A stretch of DNA of 64,000 bases from Luteibacter sp. OK325 (GTDB taxonomy: Bacteria > Pseudomonadota > Gammaproteobacteria > Xanthomonadales > Rhodanobacteraceae), in NCBI RefSeq assembly GCF_003050935.1, contig NZ_QAOX01000014.1, positions 1-64,000 on the forward strand, given 5' to 3'. The position numbers and the translations under genes are program-made. The notes under the pieces were generated by a model. That model worked only from the letters and a program-made list of their open reading frames with translations, was not told the origin of the DNA and did no database searches. This document shows, piece after piece, positions 32,728 to 42,900 of this stretch (position 1 is its first letter; each line of letters begins with the position of its first letter).

Positions 32728-33900
32728 ATGCGCCCAATCTCCCGCCTCCCTCTCCTCCTGACCCTCGCCCTCCTCGCCACCGCCCCCTTCCCGCCCGCCT
32801 TCGCGGCGCAGGACGCCAAGGCGCGGTCCGAGCAGGACGACGCCCGGCAGAAGCTCGACGGCGTTCGCAAAGAGATCGAGGGGCTGACAAAGGAGCAGCG
32901 GGACACCGCCAACTCCCGCGACAGCGCGAACGCGGCCCTGGCCAGGCAGGCCGAACAGGTCTCGACGGCCGCGAAGGCCGTCCGCGAGACGGACGCCGAT
33001 CTGGAAGCGCGCAAGCGCGACCTCGCGCAGCTGAACGAGCAACGGGCCGGGATGCAGGCCGGCCTCGATAAACAGAAGGGCGCACTGGGCGATCTGCTCC
33101 GCGCCACCTACACGCTCGGCCGCGGCTCCGACCTCCAGCTCCTTCTCGGCGACGAAGACGTCAACCGGATTTCCCGAGCGCTGGCCTACTCCCGTTACTT
33201 CCAGGAGAACCGGGTCGAGCGCATCCGCGGCCTGCTCGCGGATCTTTCCCGCCTGCAGGAGGTCGAATCCGCCATCACCGCCGAGCAGGACAAGCTCGAG
33301 GCGACCCGGGCCGAACGCGAGAAACGTACGGGCGAGCTGGAAAAACAGCGTAGCGAGCAGCAGAAACTGGTGGCCGAAGCGGACTCCAAATACAAGGACC
33401 AGGCCCAACGCATCGCCGCGCTCAAGCAGAACGAGCAGGACATGAACGCCCTGGTCGCCCGGCTGCAGAAGGTGATCGACGAGGCAGCCAAGGCCGCCGA
33501 ACCCGCACCCGCGCCGAAGGGCACGCCACCCACGGCGCCCCTGGGCAACCTGCGCGGCAACCTGCCCTGGCCGGCCAACGGCCCGGTGCATACGTACGGC
33601 AGCGGCGTGATCATCGTCGCGGCGCGCGGCAGCGAAGTGAAAGCGGTTGCACGTGGCCGCGTCGTCTTCGCCAACTTTCTGCGCGGCTACGGCATGATGA
33701 TCATCGTGAACCACGGTAACGGCTTCATGAGCATGTACGGCAACAACGAAACGCTGCTGCACGGCGTGGGCGACATGGTCGAGGCCGGCGAAACCGTCGG
33801 CACGGCCGCGGCGCCCGCCGGTGACAACGGCGCCTATTTCGAGCTGCGCCAGGGTGGCAAACCCATCGATGCGCGCGGCTGGCTCGGTAAACGGCATTGA
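32728..33900 (+). CDS. EnvC-like murein hydrolase activator with degenerate LytM domain
   Basis: A 390-residue exported protein: signal peptide (about 1-26, ending AFA), long coiled coil (about 30-245) and a C-terminal LytM/M23-like domain (about 275-388). EnvC activates amidases AmiA/AmiB at the septum through a LytM domain without its own catalysis. Here the usual HxH is replaced (MYGNNETLL), as in EnvC. Compared with relatives the domain start is shortened: PVHTYGSG runs directly into VIIVAARGSEVKAV, lacking about 10-15 residues that normally follow the YG motif. ctpA follows after 14 bases. Confidence 0.88.
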   Translation: MRPISRLPLLLTLALLATAPFPPAFAAQDAKARSEQDDARQKLDGVRKEIEGLTKEQRDTANSRDSANAALARQAEQVSTAAKAVRETDADLEARKRDLAQLNEQRAGMQAGLDKQKGALGDLLRATYTLGRGSDLQLLLGDEDVNRISRALAYSRYFQENRVERIRGLLADLSRLQEVESAITAEQDKLEATRAEREKRTGELEKQRSEQQKLVAEADSKYKDQAQRIAALKQNEQDMNALVARLQKVIDEAAKAAEPAPAPKGTPPTAPLGNLRGNLPWPANGPVHTYGSGVIIVAARGSEVKAVARGRVVFANFLRGYGMMIIVNHGNGFMSMYGNNETLLHGVGDMVEAGETVGTAAAPAGDNGAYFELRQGGKPIDARGWLGKRH

Positions 33901-33914
33901 CCCCGGAGACAGGC

Positions 33915-35270
33915 ATGCGCCAGCACCCCCTTCGCTTCGCACTCGCGCTGGCACTCGGCACGGTCGCGGCGGTTCCCACCGCCCAGGCCCAGCAAAAGCC
34001 GCTGAAGCAGCCCGATGCACCCGCCGCGTCGTCGACGTCAGCGGCGGCCATCGCCAGCAAGGCGGACGACACCGTCGACCTCGACGACATTCGCAATTTC
34101 ACGCGGGTCTACCAGATCGTCCGCCAGGCCTATGTCGAGAAGCTCGACAACAAGACGATCATGAAGGCCGCCATCAGCGGCATGCTGCAGAACCTGGACC
34201 CGCACAGCGAATACCTGGACAAGGAAGGCCTCGACGAACTCGACGAAGACACCACCGGCCAGTACGGCGGCCTCGGTATCGAAGTGCTGCAGGTGGAAGG
34301 CTCACTGAAGATCGTCTCGCCGATCGACGACACACCGGCGTCTCGCGCGGGTATCAAGCCGGGCGACACGATCCTCAAGGTCGACGGCATGGTCGTCGAC
34401 AGCCAGAACATCGACGAGGCCTTCAAGAAGCTTCGTGGCGACCCCGGCAGCAAGATCACCCTCACCATCCTGCACGAGAAGTCGGATAAGCCGATCGACA
34501 TGCCGCTGGTGCGCGAGCGCATCGCCGTCACCAGCGTGAAGGTGCGCCAGCTCGATCCGGGCTACGTCTATATCCGCCTGAGCCAGTTCCAGGAGGACAC
34601 GGCAACGGACATGGACAAGAAGCTCAGCGACTTCATCAAGAAGAACGGCGCGCCCAGGGGCGCCGTGCTCGACCTGCGCTCCAACCCCGGCGGCCTGCTC
34701 ACCACAGCGGTTGCCGTGGCCGATGCCTTCCTCGATTCCGGCGTCATCGTCACGACGAAGGGCCGCCTGCAGGACGCCAACCTCAACTTCGATGCGCACC
34801 CCGGCGACCTGCTCAAGGGCGCACCGATGGTGATCCTCACCGACAACGGCACCGCCTCGGCCGCCGAGATCGTTTCAGGTGCGCTGAAAGACAACCATCG
34901 AGCACTGATCATGGGTCGCCGCACCTTCGGCAAGGGCGTCGTGCAGACCGTGCTGCCGCTGGACAAGGACCACGCGGTCAAGATCACCACGGCGCGTTAC
35001 TACACGCCGAACGGTACGTCGATTCAGGCCGAAGGCATCAAGCCGGATATCTCGCTTGCCGATCTTGCGGTGAACAAGAGCGACACAGCACCGCAGCTGA
35101 TTGGCTCGGAAGCTGACCTGCCGAATCACCTGGTCAACGAGAAGGCTGACAAGGACGACAAGAATGCGTCCGACGATGATGGCAAGCTGGCGATCGAGGA
35201 TTACGCGTTGTCGCAGGCGTTGAATGTTCTTAAGGGGATGGCGCTGAATCGGCAGGCTGCGAACAAGTAG
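33915..35270 (+). CDS. carboxyl-terminal processing peptidase, S41 family
   Basis: A 451-residue periplasmic serine protease. After a signal peptide (about 1-26) come a PDZ domain (about 105-190; GGLGIEVLQVEG and SRAGIKPGDTILKVDG) and the S41 catalytic domain with Ser315 in NGTASAAEI and Lys340 in FGKGVVQT, the usual Ser/Lys dyad spacing. CtpA-type enzymes trim cell-wall hydrolases and other envelope proteins; the neighbouring EnvC-like gene fits such a link. The C-terminal tail is rich in Asp and Lys. Confidence 0.95.
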   Translation: MRQHPLRFALALALGTVAAVPTAQAQQKPLKQPDAPAASSTSAAAIASKADDTVDLDDIRNFTRVYQIVRQAYVEKLDNKTIMKAAISGMLQNLDPHSEYLDKEGLDELDEDTTGQYGGLGIEVLQVEGSLKIVSPIDDTPASRAGIKPGDTILKVDGMVVDSQNIDEAFKKLRGDPGSKITLTILHEKSDKPIDMPLVRERIAVTSVKVRQLDPGYVYIRLSQFQEDTATDMDKKLSDFIKKNGAPRGAVLDLRSNPGGLLTTAVAVADAFLDSGVIVTTKGRLQDANLNFDAHPGDLLKGAPMVILTDNGTASAAEIVSGALKDNHRALIMGRRTFGKGVVQTVLPLDKDHAVKITTARYYTPNGTSIQAEGIKPDISLADLAVNKSDTAPQLIGSEADLPNHLVNEKADKDDKNASDDDGKLAIEDYALSQALNVLKGMALNRQAANK

Positions 35271-35291
35271 CGTCTCGTCGCTAAGCGACGA

Positions 35292-35924
35292 TCACCAAAA
35301 CTTCCACCATGGCCGATCCGCGCGGGCCTGCACCATGGCCCGCCGGACGCTCCACGGCAGCTCCGCCTTTCGGCCCGGCTTGAGCGCCTCGGCCGGTGTC
35401 CAACCGTCGAAAGCCGCCACGCCATATGCACTGGCGGGTAGCGCCTCGTCGAACGTAGTGACGCTATGCGCGAGCTCGGGCGGCAGGAAATAGAAGTGGT
35501 CGACATCGTCGCCTTCCGCATCGGCGCGATCCTGCAGGGCTTCGATACGGGCGTGGATGGCGTCGAAGGCGAGCGGGAGGCCGCCCTTGGAAGCAAGGTG
35601 ACGCGTGTCGTCCTGCTGGCCATCGTGCTCGACACTCCAGCTGCGCAGTCCGTCCACATAGCACGCGGCCGTACTGACCAGCTGCTGGTCGTCCTGTTCA
35701 CAGGTGACGACGGTGCAACCGCGTGACAGGGGCCGCAGCGATTCCTCGGCGATCAGCGGCGATGCGAAACGTGTCACCACGACAAACCAGCCGGACGGCA
35801 GGGTGATCGCAAAGCCGCGGCGCGGGTGCAATTCGGTGGATCCGTTGCGCACGAGATCCAGGGCACCTAGCACGGTGTCCGCGTCCTTGCCCCTTACCGC
35901 CAGCCAGCCGATCGACACGCCCAT
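35292..35924 (-). CDS. conserved hypothetical protein downstream of tatC
   Basis: A 210-residue soluble protein four bases after tatC, so probably in the tat operon. It opens MGVSIGWLAVRGKDADTVL, has GFAITLPSGWFVVVTRFASP and ends in a tryptophan-rich RPWWKFW. No domain was recognised and no signal peptide is present. Confidence 0.75.
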   Translation of the reverse strand: MGVSIGWLAVRGKDADTVLGALDLVRNGSTELHPRRGFAITLPSGWFVVVTRFASPLIAEESLRPLSRGCTVVTCEQDDQQLVSTAACYVDGLRSWSVEHDGQQDDTRHLASKGGLPLAFDAIHARIEALQDRADAEGDDVDHFYFLPPELAHSVTTFDEALPASAYGVAAFDGWTPAEALKPGRKAELPWSVRRAMVQARADRPWWKFW

Positions 35925-35928
35925 GGCA

Positions 35929-36696
35929 TCACTCGCTTTCGGGTGGTTTCAGCAGGAAGCGCACCGACAGCAGGCCCACTTCGTAAAGCAGGCACATTGG
36001 CACGGCGAGCATCACCATGGACAACAAATCCGGCGGGGTGATGAAAGCGGAGATGGCGAAGGCGCCGACGATGGCGTAGCCACGGCCCTTGCTGAGCTTC
36101 TCGGCGTCGACGATGCCCATCGCAGCCAGGATCACCACGGCCACCGGCACTTCGAAGCAGAGTCCGAACGCGAAGAACATCAGCATGACGAAATCGAGGT
36201 AATGCGTGATGTCCGTCATCATCGCGACGCCTTCGGGCGTGACGGCGTTGAGGAATTTGAAGGCCGCCGGCATCACCACGAAATAGGCGAACGCGCAGCC
36301 GGAGTAGAACAGCACCAGCGAGGCGACCAGCAAGGGCCGCGCCAGGCGCTTCTCGTTCTTGTACAGGCCGGGACTGACGAAGGCCCAGAGCTGGTAGAGG
36401 ATCATCGGCATGCTGATGAAAAGCGCGACGAAGAAGGCGAGCTTCAGCGGCGTAACGAACGGGCTGGCTACTTCGGTCGCGATCAGGTGCGCGCCCTGCG
36501 GCATGCGCTCCACCAGCGGCTTAGCCAGTTCGGCGTAGAGGTGGTTGGCGACGGGCACGAGGGCCAGCAGCACCAGCAGCAGGACGACTACGGCGCGAAG
36601 GAGCCGGGTGCGCAGTTCGATCAGGTGGGAAAACAGGCCCTCTTCGATCGCGTCGTCGGCGGACGGATCGGGGTCAGCTGCGGTCATGCGGTTCAT
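35929..36696 (-). CDS. tatC: Sec-independent protein translocase TatC
   Basis: A 255-residue inner-membrane protein with six hydrophobic segments. The TatC signature [17 protein letters not shown] is at residues about 20-36, and the later [28 protein letters not shown]-type region is conserved. TatC recognises twin-arginine signal peptides and works with TatA and TatB encoded just upstream. Its start lies inside the end of tatB. Confidence 0.97.
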   Translation of the reverse strand: MNRMTAADPDPSADDAIEEGLFSHLIELRTRLLRAVVVLLLVLLALVPVANHLYAELAKPLVERMPQGAHLIATEVASPFVTPLKLAFFVALFISMPMILYQLWAFVSPGLYKNEKRLARPLLVASLVLFYSGCAFAYFVVMPAAFKFLNAVTPEGVAMMTDITHYLDFVMLMFFAFGLCFEVPVAVVILAAMGIVDAEKLSKGRGYAIVGAFAISAFITPPDLLSMVMLAVPMCLLYEVGLLSVRFLLKPPESE

Positions 36697-37087
36697 CCGT
36701 GGGCGGCGGGGTCACGCCGTGGGCCAGCGGCAGCATGTCGCGTGCCGGGTCGGGCTCACGGCCCTCGATACGAGCCGTCTGCGTTTCGGTAAAGGTGTCG
36801 CGGACGCGATCGCCGGTGTCCCGGATGTCCTGGCCGGCACCACGGATCTCAGCGCGGACGCTGTCGTGGGCGGAGCGGGCGGTTTCGGCCGTCTCGCGGA
36901 GCGTGCGCTTGATTTCCTCGGCCTGGATCTCGCGTTCGACCTCGGCCTTCACGTTGTCCCAGCCGTTGCGCATGCGCCGGATCAGGAGCCCGGCGGTACG
37001 GGCGGCGTGCGGAAGCTTCTCGGGGCCGAGAACGATGAGCGCCACCACCGCGAGCAGCAGCAATTTACCAAAGCTGATCTCGATCAT
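36674..37087 (-). CDS. tatB: Sec-independent protein translocase TatB
   Basis: A 137-residue protein with one N-terminal membrane helix ([21 protein letters not shown]) followed by an amphipathic helix and a long charged tail. The GPEKLP turn is typical of TatB. It overlaps tatC by 23 bases and follows tatA by 13. Confidence 0.95.
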   Translation of the reverse strand: MIEISFGKLLLLAVVALIVLGPEKLPHAARTAGLLIRRMRNGWDNVKAEVEREIQAEEIKRTLRETAETARSAHDSVRAEIRGAGQDIRDTGDRVRDTFTETQTARIEGREPDPARDMLPLAHGVTPPPTDEPHDRS

Positions 37088-37100
37088 GGCGCCGCCAGGA

Positions 37101-37346
37101 TCACGGAGCGCGGTCGCGCGGCTCGGTGGATTCGGTATGGGTCGGCGGCACCTGGCCCGTCACCGGGGGATCGGCGCGCAGCTTCTCTTCGCGGTCACGG
37201 GCGGCCTTGGCCTCCTCGTCGCCGTCCATTCCTTTCTTGAAGTCGCGCATGGCACCGCCCAGATCCGAGCCGATGTTGCGCAGCTTCTTCGTGCCGAAGA
37301 TCAGCACGACGACGAGCAGCAGGAGGACGATATGGGTAATGCTCAT
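37101..37346 (-). CDS. tatA: twin-arginine translocase subunit TatA
   Basis: An 81-residue pore subunit with a short membrane helix ([19 protein letters not shown]), the [10 protein letters not shown] hinge and an amphipathic helix with [11 protein letters not shown]. Start 37346 follows the family; ten upstream codons are unrelated. Confidence 0.95.
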   Translation of the reverse strand: MSITHIVLLLLVVVLIFGTKKLRNIGSDLGGAMRDFKKGMDGDEEAKAARDREEKLRADPPVTGQVPPTHTESTEPRDRAP

Positions 37347-37421
37347 GAAAAACCTCGCAGGCGCCCGCCAGGGCACCGATGGGACGGACCGGCGCCCTAC
37401 ATGACGCCGGATGGTTCAGAT

Positions 37422-38114
37422 TCAGCGGTTAGTGTACTCCTCCAGCGTGTCACGGAAATTGACGACATAGGCTGGAGCGTTAGTTATACCGCCTGTCTCG
37501 AAGATACGGCGGGGTGTGATGCCCGGGCCGTAAACCTGCTTGTTGGTGTCGTCATCGATGCTGAAATGGGTGCCATCGAGTGCCACGCCGGCAAACAGGC
37601 CCCGCGCGCGCGAATAGGTATAAATCTCGGCCTTCAGCTGGCCGTCGGTGGCCGCCGTGGCTGAGCGGCCCACCGGGCCGGCGGCGGCGGAGGCGTTGGC
37701 GCCCAGCGTGAACTTGCCGTCAATGATGCCCTGCACGCCCCGATCGGTACGGAAAACCAGGATCACGTCGGCTGATTGGATACCGATCTGGAAGCCTACG
37801 CCGGCACCCGCCATGGAGATGAAGTTGGGATTGGACCAGGTGCCGTCGGGACTCTTGATCGAGATCAGGCCTTCGCCCTTAGCCCCCGAGAAGACGAAGC
37901 CGCCCTTGACCATGTCGGGAAGGACGGCGATCGCCCGCGCGTTCTTAAGGAGGTCGGCCGGGAGCTGCTTGTCCGGCGCGTCGTCCATGATTTCCTTGAG
38001 CACGCGCACCGCGTTTTCTGCCTGCTCCTTCGGCGGGTCCGCGGCCTGGACCGCCGACACGGGCAGCAAGGCAAGAAGTCCGAGAACAAGCAGGCGGGAA
38101 AGACGTGGGGTCAT
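37422..38114 (-). CDS. SYLF (YSC84-like) lipid-binding domain protein
   Basis: A 230-residue exported protein with a signal peptide (about 1-25, ending VQA). The YSC84/SYLF pattern is visible in ARAIAVLPDMVKGGFVFSGAKGEGLI and in SADVILVFRTDRGVQGIIDGKFTLGANASAAAGPVGR. Such proteins bind phospholipids; bacterial members are periplasmic with unclear roles. Confidence 0.92.
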   Translation of the reverse strand: MTPRLSRLLVLGLLALLPVSAVQAADPPKEQAENAVRVLKEIMDDAPDKQLPADLLKNARAIAVLPDMVKGGFVFSGAKGEGLISIKSPDGTWSNPNFISMAGAGVGFQIGIQSADVILVFRTDRGVQGIIDGKFTLGANASAAAGPVGRSATAATDGQLKAEIYTYSRARGLFAGVALDGTHFSIDDDTNKQVYGPGITPRRIFETGGITNAPAYVVNFRDTLEEYTNR

Positions 38115-38201
38115 CGCGTGGCTCCTTTCATACACATGGCGGCTTCGGCGTTACACCGCGCTATGGCAGACTGCGGGAATTCCCGCGAGTGCCCGACGCC
38201 G

Positions 38202-39323
38202 ATGCCAGGTACGCCAAACTATACCGGCCTTGCCGGGTATTCCCACGACACCCTGCCCCAGGTCGGTGTGCTGCTGGTTAATCTCGGTACACCTGAAGCG
38301 CCCACCGCCGCCGCCGTGCGGCCCTACCTGGCCGAGTTCCTCGGCGACCCGCGTGTCATCGAATACCCACGCCTGCTCTGGCTGGCGATCCTGCACGGCG
38401 TCATCCTGCGCGTCCGGCCCAAGCGCTCTGCGCACGCCTACGCGCGCATCTGGACGGAACAGGGCTCACCGCTACGGGTCGGCAGCGAAGCGCTTGCCGC
38501 CGCCCTGCAGGCCGAACTGGGCCGACGTCGCCCCGGCCCGATCCGCGTCGCGCTTGCCATGCGCTACGGTCGGCCGGCCGTCGCCGAGACGATCGCACAG
38601 CTCCAACGCGAAGGCGTTCGCCGCCTGCTCGTGCTGCCGCTCTACCCGCAGTACTCGGCCACCTCGACCGGCAGTGTCTTCGATGCCGTGGCGGACGCGA
38701 TCAAGAGCCTGCGCTGGCCGCCGGAGCTGCGCCAGATCAACGACTACCACGCGGAACCCGGCTATATCGCCGCGCTCGCCGACAGCGTGCGCGCCCACTG
38801 GAATAGCCACGGCCGTGGCGAGAAACTGCTCATGAGCTTCCACGGCATTCCCGAGCGTTACGTGCGTAACGGCGACCCTTATTTCTGCCAGTGCCACGCT
38901 ACCGCGCGCCTGCTGCGTGAAGCACTGGGGTTGTCCGAGGATGAGGCTCCGATCAGTTTCCAGTCGCGCGTGGGTCGCGAGCGCTGGCTGCATCCGTATA
39001 CCGATGAGACCGTAAAAGTGTTCGGCAACAATGGGATCAAGCGAATCGACGTGATCAGCCCCGGCTTCGCCGTGGATTGCCTGGAGACGCTCGAGGAGAT
39101 CGCCATGCAGAACGCCGACTTCTTCAAGGAAGCCGGCGGCGAGACGTTGAACTACATTCCCTGCCTCAATGCGACGCCTGCGCATGTCGGGACGATTGCC
39201 GATCTCGTGTTGCGCCATACCCAGGGCTGGCCGGAGTTCGCCGCGGATTACGACGCAGCCGAGGCAGCTCGGCGCCTTGCCGCCAGCCGCGAACGCGCCC
39301 GACAGGTACGTGACGATGCGTGA
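38202..39323 (+). CDS. hemH: ferrochelatase
   Basis: A 373-residue enzyme that inserts Fe2+ into protoporphyrin IX. Family motifs include VGVLLVNLGTPEAP, LPLYPQYSATSTGSVFDAV, the metal-site histidine in LLMSFHGIPERYV and the glutamate in FAVDCLETLEEI. The start at 38202 is chosen because upstream in-frame codons show no similarity. Its heme can feed the heme A pathway encoded 1 kb downstream. It overlaps the next gene by 8 bases. Confidence 0.96.
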   Translation: MPGTPNYTGLAGYSHDTLPQVGVLLVNLGTPEAPTAAAVRPYLAEFLGDPRVIEYPRLLWLAILHGVILRVRPKRSAHAYARIWTEQGSPLRVGSEALAAALQAELGRRRPGPIRVALAMRYGRPAVAETIAQLQREGVRRLLVLPLYPQYSATSTGSVFDAVADAIKSLRWPPELRQINDYHAEPGYIAALADSVRAHWNSHGRGEKLLMSFHGIPERYVRNGDPYFCQCHATARLLREALGLSEDEAPISFQSRVGRERWLHPYTDETVKVFGNNGIKRIDVISPGFAVDCLETLEEIAMQNADFFKEAGGETLNYIPCLNATPAHVGTIADLVLRHTQGWPEFAADYDAAEAARRLAASRERARQVRDDA

Positions 39324-40152
39324 GTTGCGGATTTCCATTCCGGGACTGGAGCTATCCGGCCTGACCTGGGGTGAACCGGATGCACCGCCGCTGCTACTCA
39401 TCCACGGCTGGCTCGACAACGCGGCGAGCTTCGCGCTGCTGGCTCCGCTGCTGGCAGAGCGCTTCCATGTCATCGCACTGGACTTGCCCGGCCACGGCCA
39501 TTCCGACCACCTGCCGGCGGGTACGATTTACCAGCATGTCGACTACACCCGCGCCGTCCTGGCAGTGGTGGATTCGCTCGCCCTGCCCCGCTTCCACCTG
39601 CTCGGCCATTCGCTCGGTGCAGGCGTGGCAACCATGGTCGCGATCGCCGCACCGGAACGCATTCGCGCGCTAGCGCTGATCGAGGGTCTAGGGCCGCTCG
39701 GCGACGACGGCTCGCGCACGCTCGATCGTTTCCGCGACGCGCTGGCGATCAAGGACGACGGCAACCGGCCTCTGCGCGTCTTCCCGTCGATCGACGATGC
39801 TGCCCGCGCGCGCGCGCTGGCGAGCGGCCTGGATAGCTCGCTTGCCCGGCACATCGTCGAACGCGGGTTGCGCGAGGTAGAGGGCGGGTACAGCTGGCGC
39901 AGCGATCCGCGCCTGTCGAAGCCGACGGCCATTCGCCTCGCCGAGACGCAGGTGATGTCGCTACTGCTCGGTCTTGCAGCGCCGACATCGCTGTTACTGG
40001 CGCGGCCGCATCCGCCGTATCTGGAGCCCGAGGCGCTGCAGGTGAGGATCGACTGCGTCGACGACATCACCGTGACGCGGATGGAGGGGGGGCATCATTT
40101 GCATCTGGAGCATCCGGGAGCTGTCGCCGGTTGGCTGCGTAGCGCGCTGTAG
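39316..40152 (+). CDS. alpha/beta hydrolase with serine nucleophile
   Basis: A 278-residue hydrolase overlapping hemH. It has the oxyanion motif LIHGWLDNAASF, the nucleophile elbow GHSLGAG and a C-terminal histidine in EGGHHLHLEHP. The sequence style is like the serine hydrolase-like (SERHL) group of esterases. Substrate unknown. Confidence 0.9.
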   Translation: MRELRISIPGLELSGLTWGEPDAPPLLLIHGWLDNAASFALLAPLLAERFHVIALDLPGHGHSDHLPAGTIYQHVDYTRAVLAVVDSLALPRFHLLGHSLGAGVATMVAIAAPERIRALALIEGLGPLGDDGSRTLDRFRDALAIKDDGNRPLRVFPSIDDAARARALASGLDSSLARHIVERGLREVEGGYSWRSDPRLSKPTAIRLAETQVMSLLLGLAAPTSLLLARPHPPYLEPEALQVRIDCVDDITVTRMEGGHHLHLEHPGAVAGWLRSAL

Positions 40153-40155
40153 CTT

Positions 40156-40256
40156 TCGCCGATGAATCGGCTCCTACACAGGGCCTTTGAGGCATCGCCG
40201 CTGAAGCGGCTCCCACATGTCTGCCGTGCCGTTTGTGGGAGCCGATTCATCGGCGA
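40156..40256. repeat. cluster of three REP elements, two with a compensated stem
   Basis: Copies lie at 40156-40178 (+), 40195-40217 (+) and 40234-40256 (-). The first and third have GCCGA-TGAA-TCGGC in place of GCCGC-TGAA-GCGGC, a paired change that keeps the hairpin. They separate the convergent hydrolase and ctaB genes and may act as a bidirectional terminator. Confidence 0.88.
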
Positions 40257-40266
40257 TGCTCTTCGG

Positions 40267-41184
40267 TCAGACCACAGGATCCAGCCTAAACGCCGGCTGC
40301 ACCATCGGATCCACCAGCCAGTGATCCGCCAGCAGGAAGGCGAACAACACCATCAGGTACACGATGGAATAGTTGAACATCTTCATCGCGAACAACTCAT
40401 CCGGCGGGTTGAGCATGCGGATGGCGTACCAGAGGAAACCCGCGCCAAGGACCACCGCGCCGAACAGGTAAATCAGCCCGCTCATGCCGGTGAAGAACGG
40501 CAGCAGGGTTACCACGCAAAGCAAAATCGTATAGAACAGGATGTGCCAGCGCGTGTAGACCACGCCATGGGTCACCGGCAGCATCGGCACCTGCGCGCGC
40601 GAGTAGTCGTCGACACGGAAGATCGCCAGCGCCCAGAAGTGCGGCGGCGTCCAGACAAAGATGATCAGCAGCAGCTGCAACGCATACGGATGCAGCGAAC
40701 CGGTCACCGCCGTCCAGCCCAGCATGGGCGGCGCCGCACCAGCGAGGCCACCAATCACGATGTTCTGCGGCGTCGCGCGCTTCAGGTACGCCGTATAAAT
40801 CACCGCGTAACCGATCAGCGAGAAGAACGTCAGCACCGCGGTGAGCATGTTTACCAGGAACACGAGCACCAGCATCGACGCAATTCCAAGCGACATCGCG
40901 AAGATGAACACCTGCATCGGCGTGAGTTGACCCGTGGCCAGCGGACGATGCGACGTGCGCGCCATCAGCTTGTCGATGCGCTGGTCGATGAGGTGGTTGA
41001 ACGCCGCCGCGGAAGCTGACGCCAGCCAGATACCAAGCGTACCGAAGACGGCCGCGTGCCAGGTTGGCAGCACACGCTGGCCGGAGGCATCCACGGCGAG
41101 GAACATGCCGATAACCGCGCAGAAGACCAGCAGCGCGACGACGCGCGGCTTGGTCAGTTCATAGTATTGGCCGAGGTTGCTCAC
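40267..41184 (-). CDS. ctaB: protoheme IX farnesyltransferase (heme O synthase)
   Basis: A 305-residue polytopic enzyme that adds a farnesyl group to heme B. The first aspartate-rich prenyl-site motif is [15 protein letters not shown] and the second lies in the [15 protein letters not shown] region. It follows ctaA with a 4-base overlap and supplies heme O for conversion to heme A. Confidence 0.95.
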   Translation of the reverse strand: MSNLGQYYELTKPRVVALLVFCAVIGMFLAVDASGQRVLPTWHAAVFGTLGIWLASASAAAFNHLIDQRIDKLMARTSHRPLATGQLTPMQVFIFAMSLGIASMLVLVFLVNMLTAVLTFFSLIGYAVIYTAYLKRATPQNIVIGGLAGAAPPMLGWTAVTGSLHPYALQLLLIIFVWTPPHFWALAIFRVDDYSRAQVPMLPVTHGVVYTRWHILFYTILLCVVTLLPFFTGMSGLIYLFGAVVLGAGFLWYAIRMLNPPDELFAMKMFNYSIVYLMVLFAFLLADHWLVDPMVQPAFRLDPVV

Positions 41185-42332
41185 AGTGACTCCGTCGTCG
41201 CAGGCAGGCGCTGCGTGCTGGCCAGGGCCGCGAGCAGGGTGAAGAGAAGCAGCGCGGCCACGCCATTGTGCGCCGTCGCCACCGGCAGCGGCAGGCCGAG
41301 GTGCACATTGCCGATGCCAAGAAGTACCTGAGCGATCAGGACGACGCCGATGGCGACGCCAATCCTGCGAAGCCCCGCGCGTGCCAGCCTGTGCGACAGC
41401 CAGGCGAGATAGCAGAACGTGACCAGGGCACCGATGCGATGGGCGAGCTGGATCGAACTGCGCGCGGCCATGTCGAGCACGCCGCCTTCATAGTTAACGC
41501 CGATGCCGCGCCAGAGCACGAAAGCCTGGGGGAAATCGGTCTGTGGCCACCATTGGCCAAGGCACTTCGGGAAATCCGTGCCGCAGGCGAGGGCCGCGTA
41601 ATTCGAGCTCGTCCATCCACCCAGGGCGATCTGGCACACCAGCACGACGATACCGATGACGACCGGCGTACGCAGGGCCGCGAAGCGATCGTCCAGCGTA
41701 CCCACGCGCCACCAGCGCAGCGCCGCCCACGCAAGCAAGGCGAACGTGGCCAGGCCGCCAAGCAGGTGGCCCATCACCACGATCGGCTTCAGCAACAGGG
41801 TCACTGTCCACATGCCGAGCATGGCCTGGAAGATGATCACCGCCAGCGCCGCGACACCGATTTTCCACGCGCCCGGCCGGTCGAGCATTGCCGCGGCGAT
41901 CAGCGGCAAGGCGATCGCGAAGGCGGAAAGGCATGAGGAGACGACATGCTCGCCGCGCATGTACATCACCACGCCGACCACCGCGAACGCGGCAGCGAGC
42001 AGTACGGCAATCACCGCCACACGCCGGCGCCAGGCCGAGATCAGTGCGATCGCCAGGACCATGAAGCCGAGGCCGCCGGCGAGGAAGCGATGCACCTGCT
42101 CGCGCCAGGCCTTGTGCGTCTCGTAGGGGCGATCCGGGAACGCCTGGTTCGCCTGCGCGATGTCCTGCGCATGTCCGGGCCACGAGGCCTTGCCGTAACA
42201 GGTGGGCCAATCCGGGCAGGAAAGGCCGGCGTTGGAAAGGCGAACGAAGGCACCGAACATCACGATGCAGAAGGCGAACAGTGCGGCGAGAAGCGCGAGC
42301 GTGCGCAGGATTTTCACGGTACGCGGTGGCAT
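41181..42332 (-). CDS. ctaA: heme A synthase
   Basis: A 383-residue, eight-segment membrane enzyme that oxidises heme O to heme A. Markers are [22 protein letters not shown] near the N-terminus and the heme-ligand histidines in [21 protein letters not shown] and [11 protein letters not shown]. Its start shares one base with the preceding gene's stop. Confidence 0.95.
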   Translation of the reverse strand: MPPRTVKILRTLALLAALFAFCIVMFGAFVRLSNAGLSCPDWPTCYGKASWPGHAQDIAQANQAFPDRPYETHKAWREQVHRFLAGGLGFMVLAIALISAWRRRVAVIAVLLAAAFAVVGVVMYMRGEHVVSSCLSAFAIALPLIAAAMLDRPGAWKIGVAALAVIIFQAMLGMWTVTLLLKPIVVMGHLLGGLATFALLAWAALRWWRVGTLDDRFAALRTPVVIGIVVLVCQIALGGWTSSNYAALACGTDFPKCLGQWWPQTDFPQAFVLWRGIGVNYEGGVLDMAARSSIQLAHRIGALVTFCYLAWLSHRLARAGLRRIGVAIGVVLIAQVLLGIGNVHLGLPLPVATAHNGVAALLLFTLLAALASTQRLPATTESL

Positions 42333-42898
42333 CAGCGGATCACCTTCTGCATGTCCTTGCGCAGTCCGCTCGGGTCGAAACCGGCGGGATAGTAGGACAG
42401 CGCGGTCCCGTTGGACTCGACGAGGACGGCAGACACGCTGTCCGGCTCGGTCGGACGGAACTCGCCGAACGCGTCGGCGGCGTCGCTGCCTATTTTCCAG
42501 GAGGGCATCACACCGTCGGCACCCGGCGCAGTCGGCGGCGTTCCGAGATAGAGCAGGCGCAGGCGATCCGCATTGGCGTTGAGCACGATGCGCGCGTTAC
42601 GCATCAGTGCCAGCGTCATCAGGCAATGGTCGGCACAGCCCGGGCCCGGCAGGGCAATGAGGGTCAGGCGCGGCTCGCTGTCACGCCACACCCAGGGCTT
42701 GCCGTCCACATCGACGCGCACGTCGTTGACGCTACGTTGGGGCACGATCGGCCGGCCATTGCCCTTGCCCTCGGGCTGCCATCCGCTGAGGGTAAGCAAA
42801 CCCGCGGCGATGATCGGCGCGAGGAACACCAGCATGATCAGGATCAGCTTGAGGCGGCTGCTACGGAGGTTCTTGGTGGAGACGTTCGGATCGGTCAT
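42332..42898 (-). CDS. membrane-anchored thioredoxin-fold protein, SCO-like, of the oxidase cluster
   Basis: A 188-residue protein with one N-terminal membrane anchor (LILIMLVFLAPIIAAGLLTL) and an outside domain. It carries a CADHC motif (CxxxC), the spacing of the copper-binding cysteines in SCO proteins, in GPGCADHCLMTLALMRNAR. Its place between SURF1 and ctaA suggests a role in oxidase assembly, perhaps copper or thiol handling. It is shorter and more divergent than true SCO1, so the function is inferred. Confidence 0.75.
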   Translation of the reverse strand: MTDPNVSTKNLRSSRLKLILIMLVFLAPIIAAGLLTLSGWQPEGKGNGRPIVPQRSVNDVRVDVDGKPWVWRDSEPRLTLIALPGPGCADHCLMTLALMRNARIVLNANADRLRLLYLGTPPTAPGADGVMPSWKIGSDAADAFGEFRPTEPDSVSAVLVESNGTALSYYPAGFDPSGLRKDMQKVIR

Positions 42899-42900
42899 GG

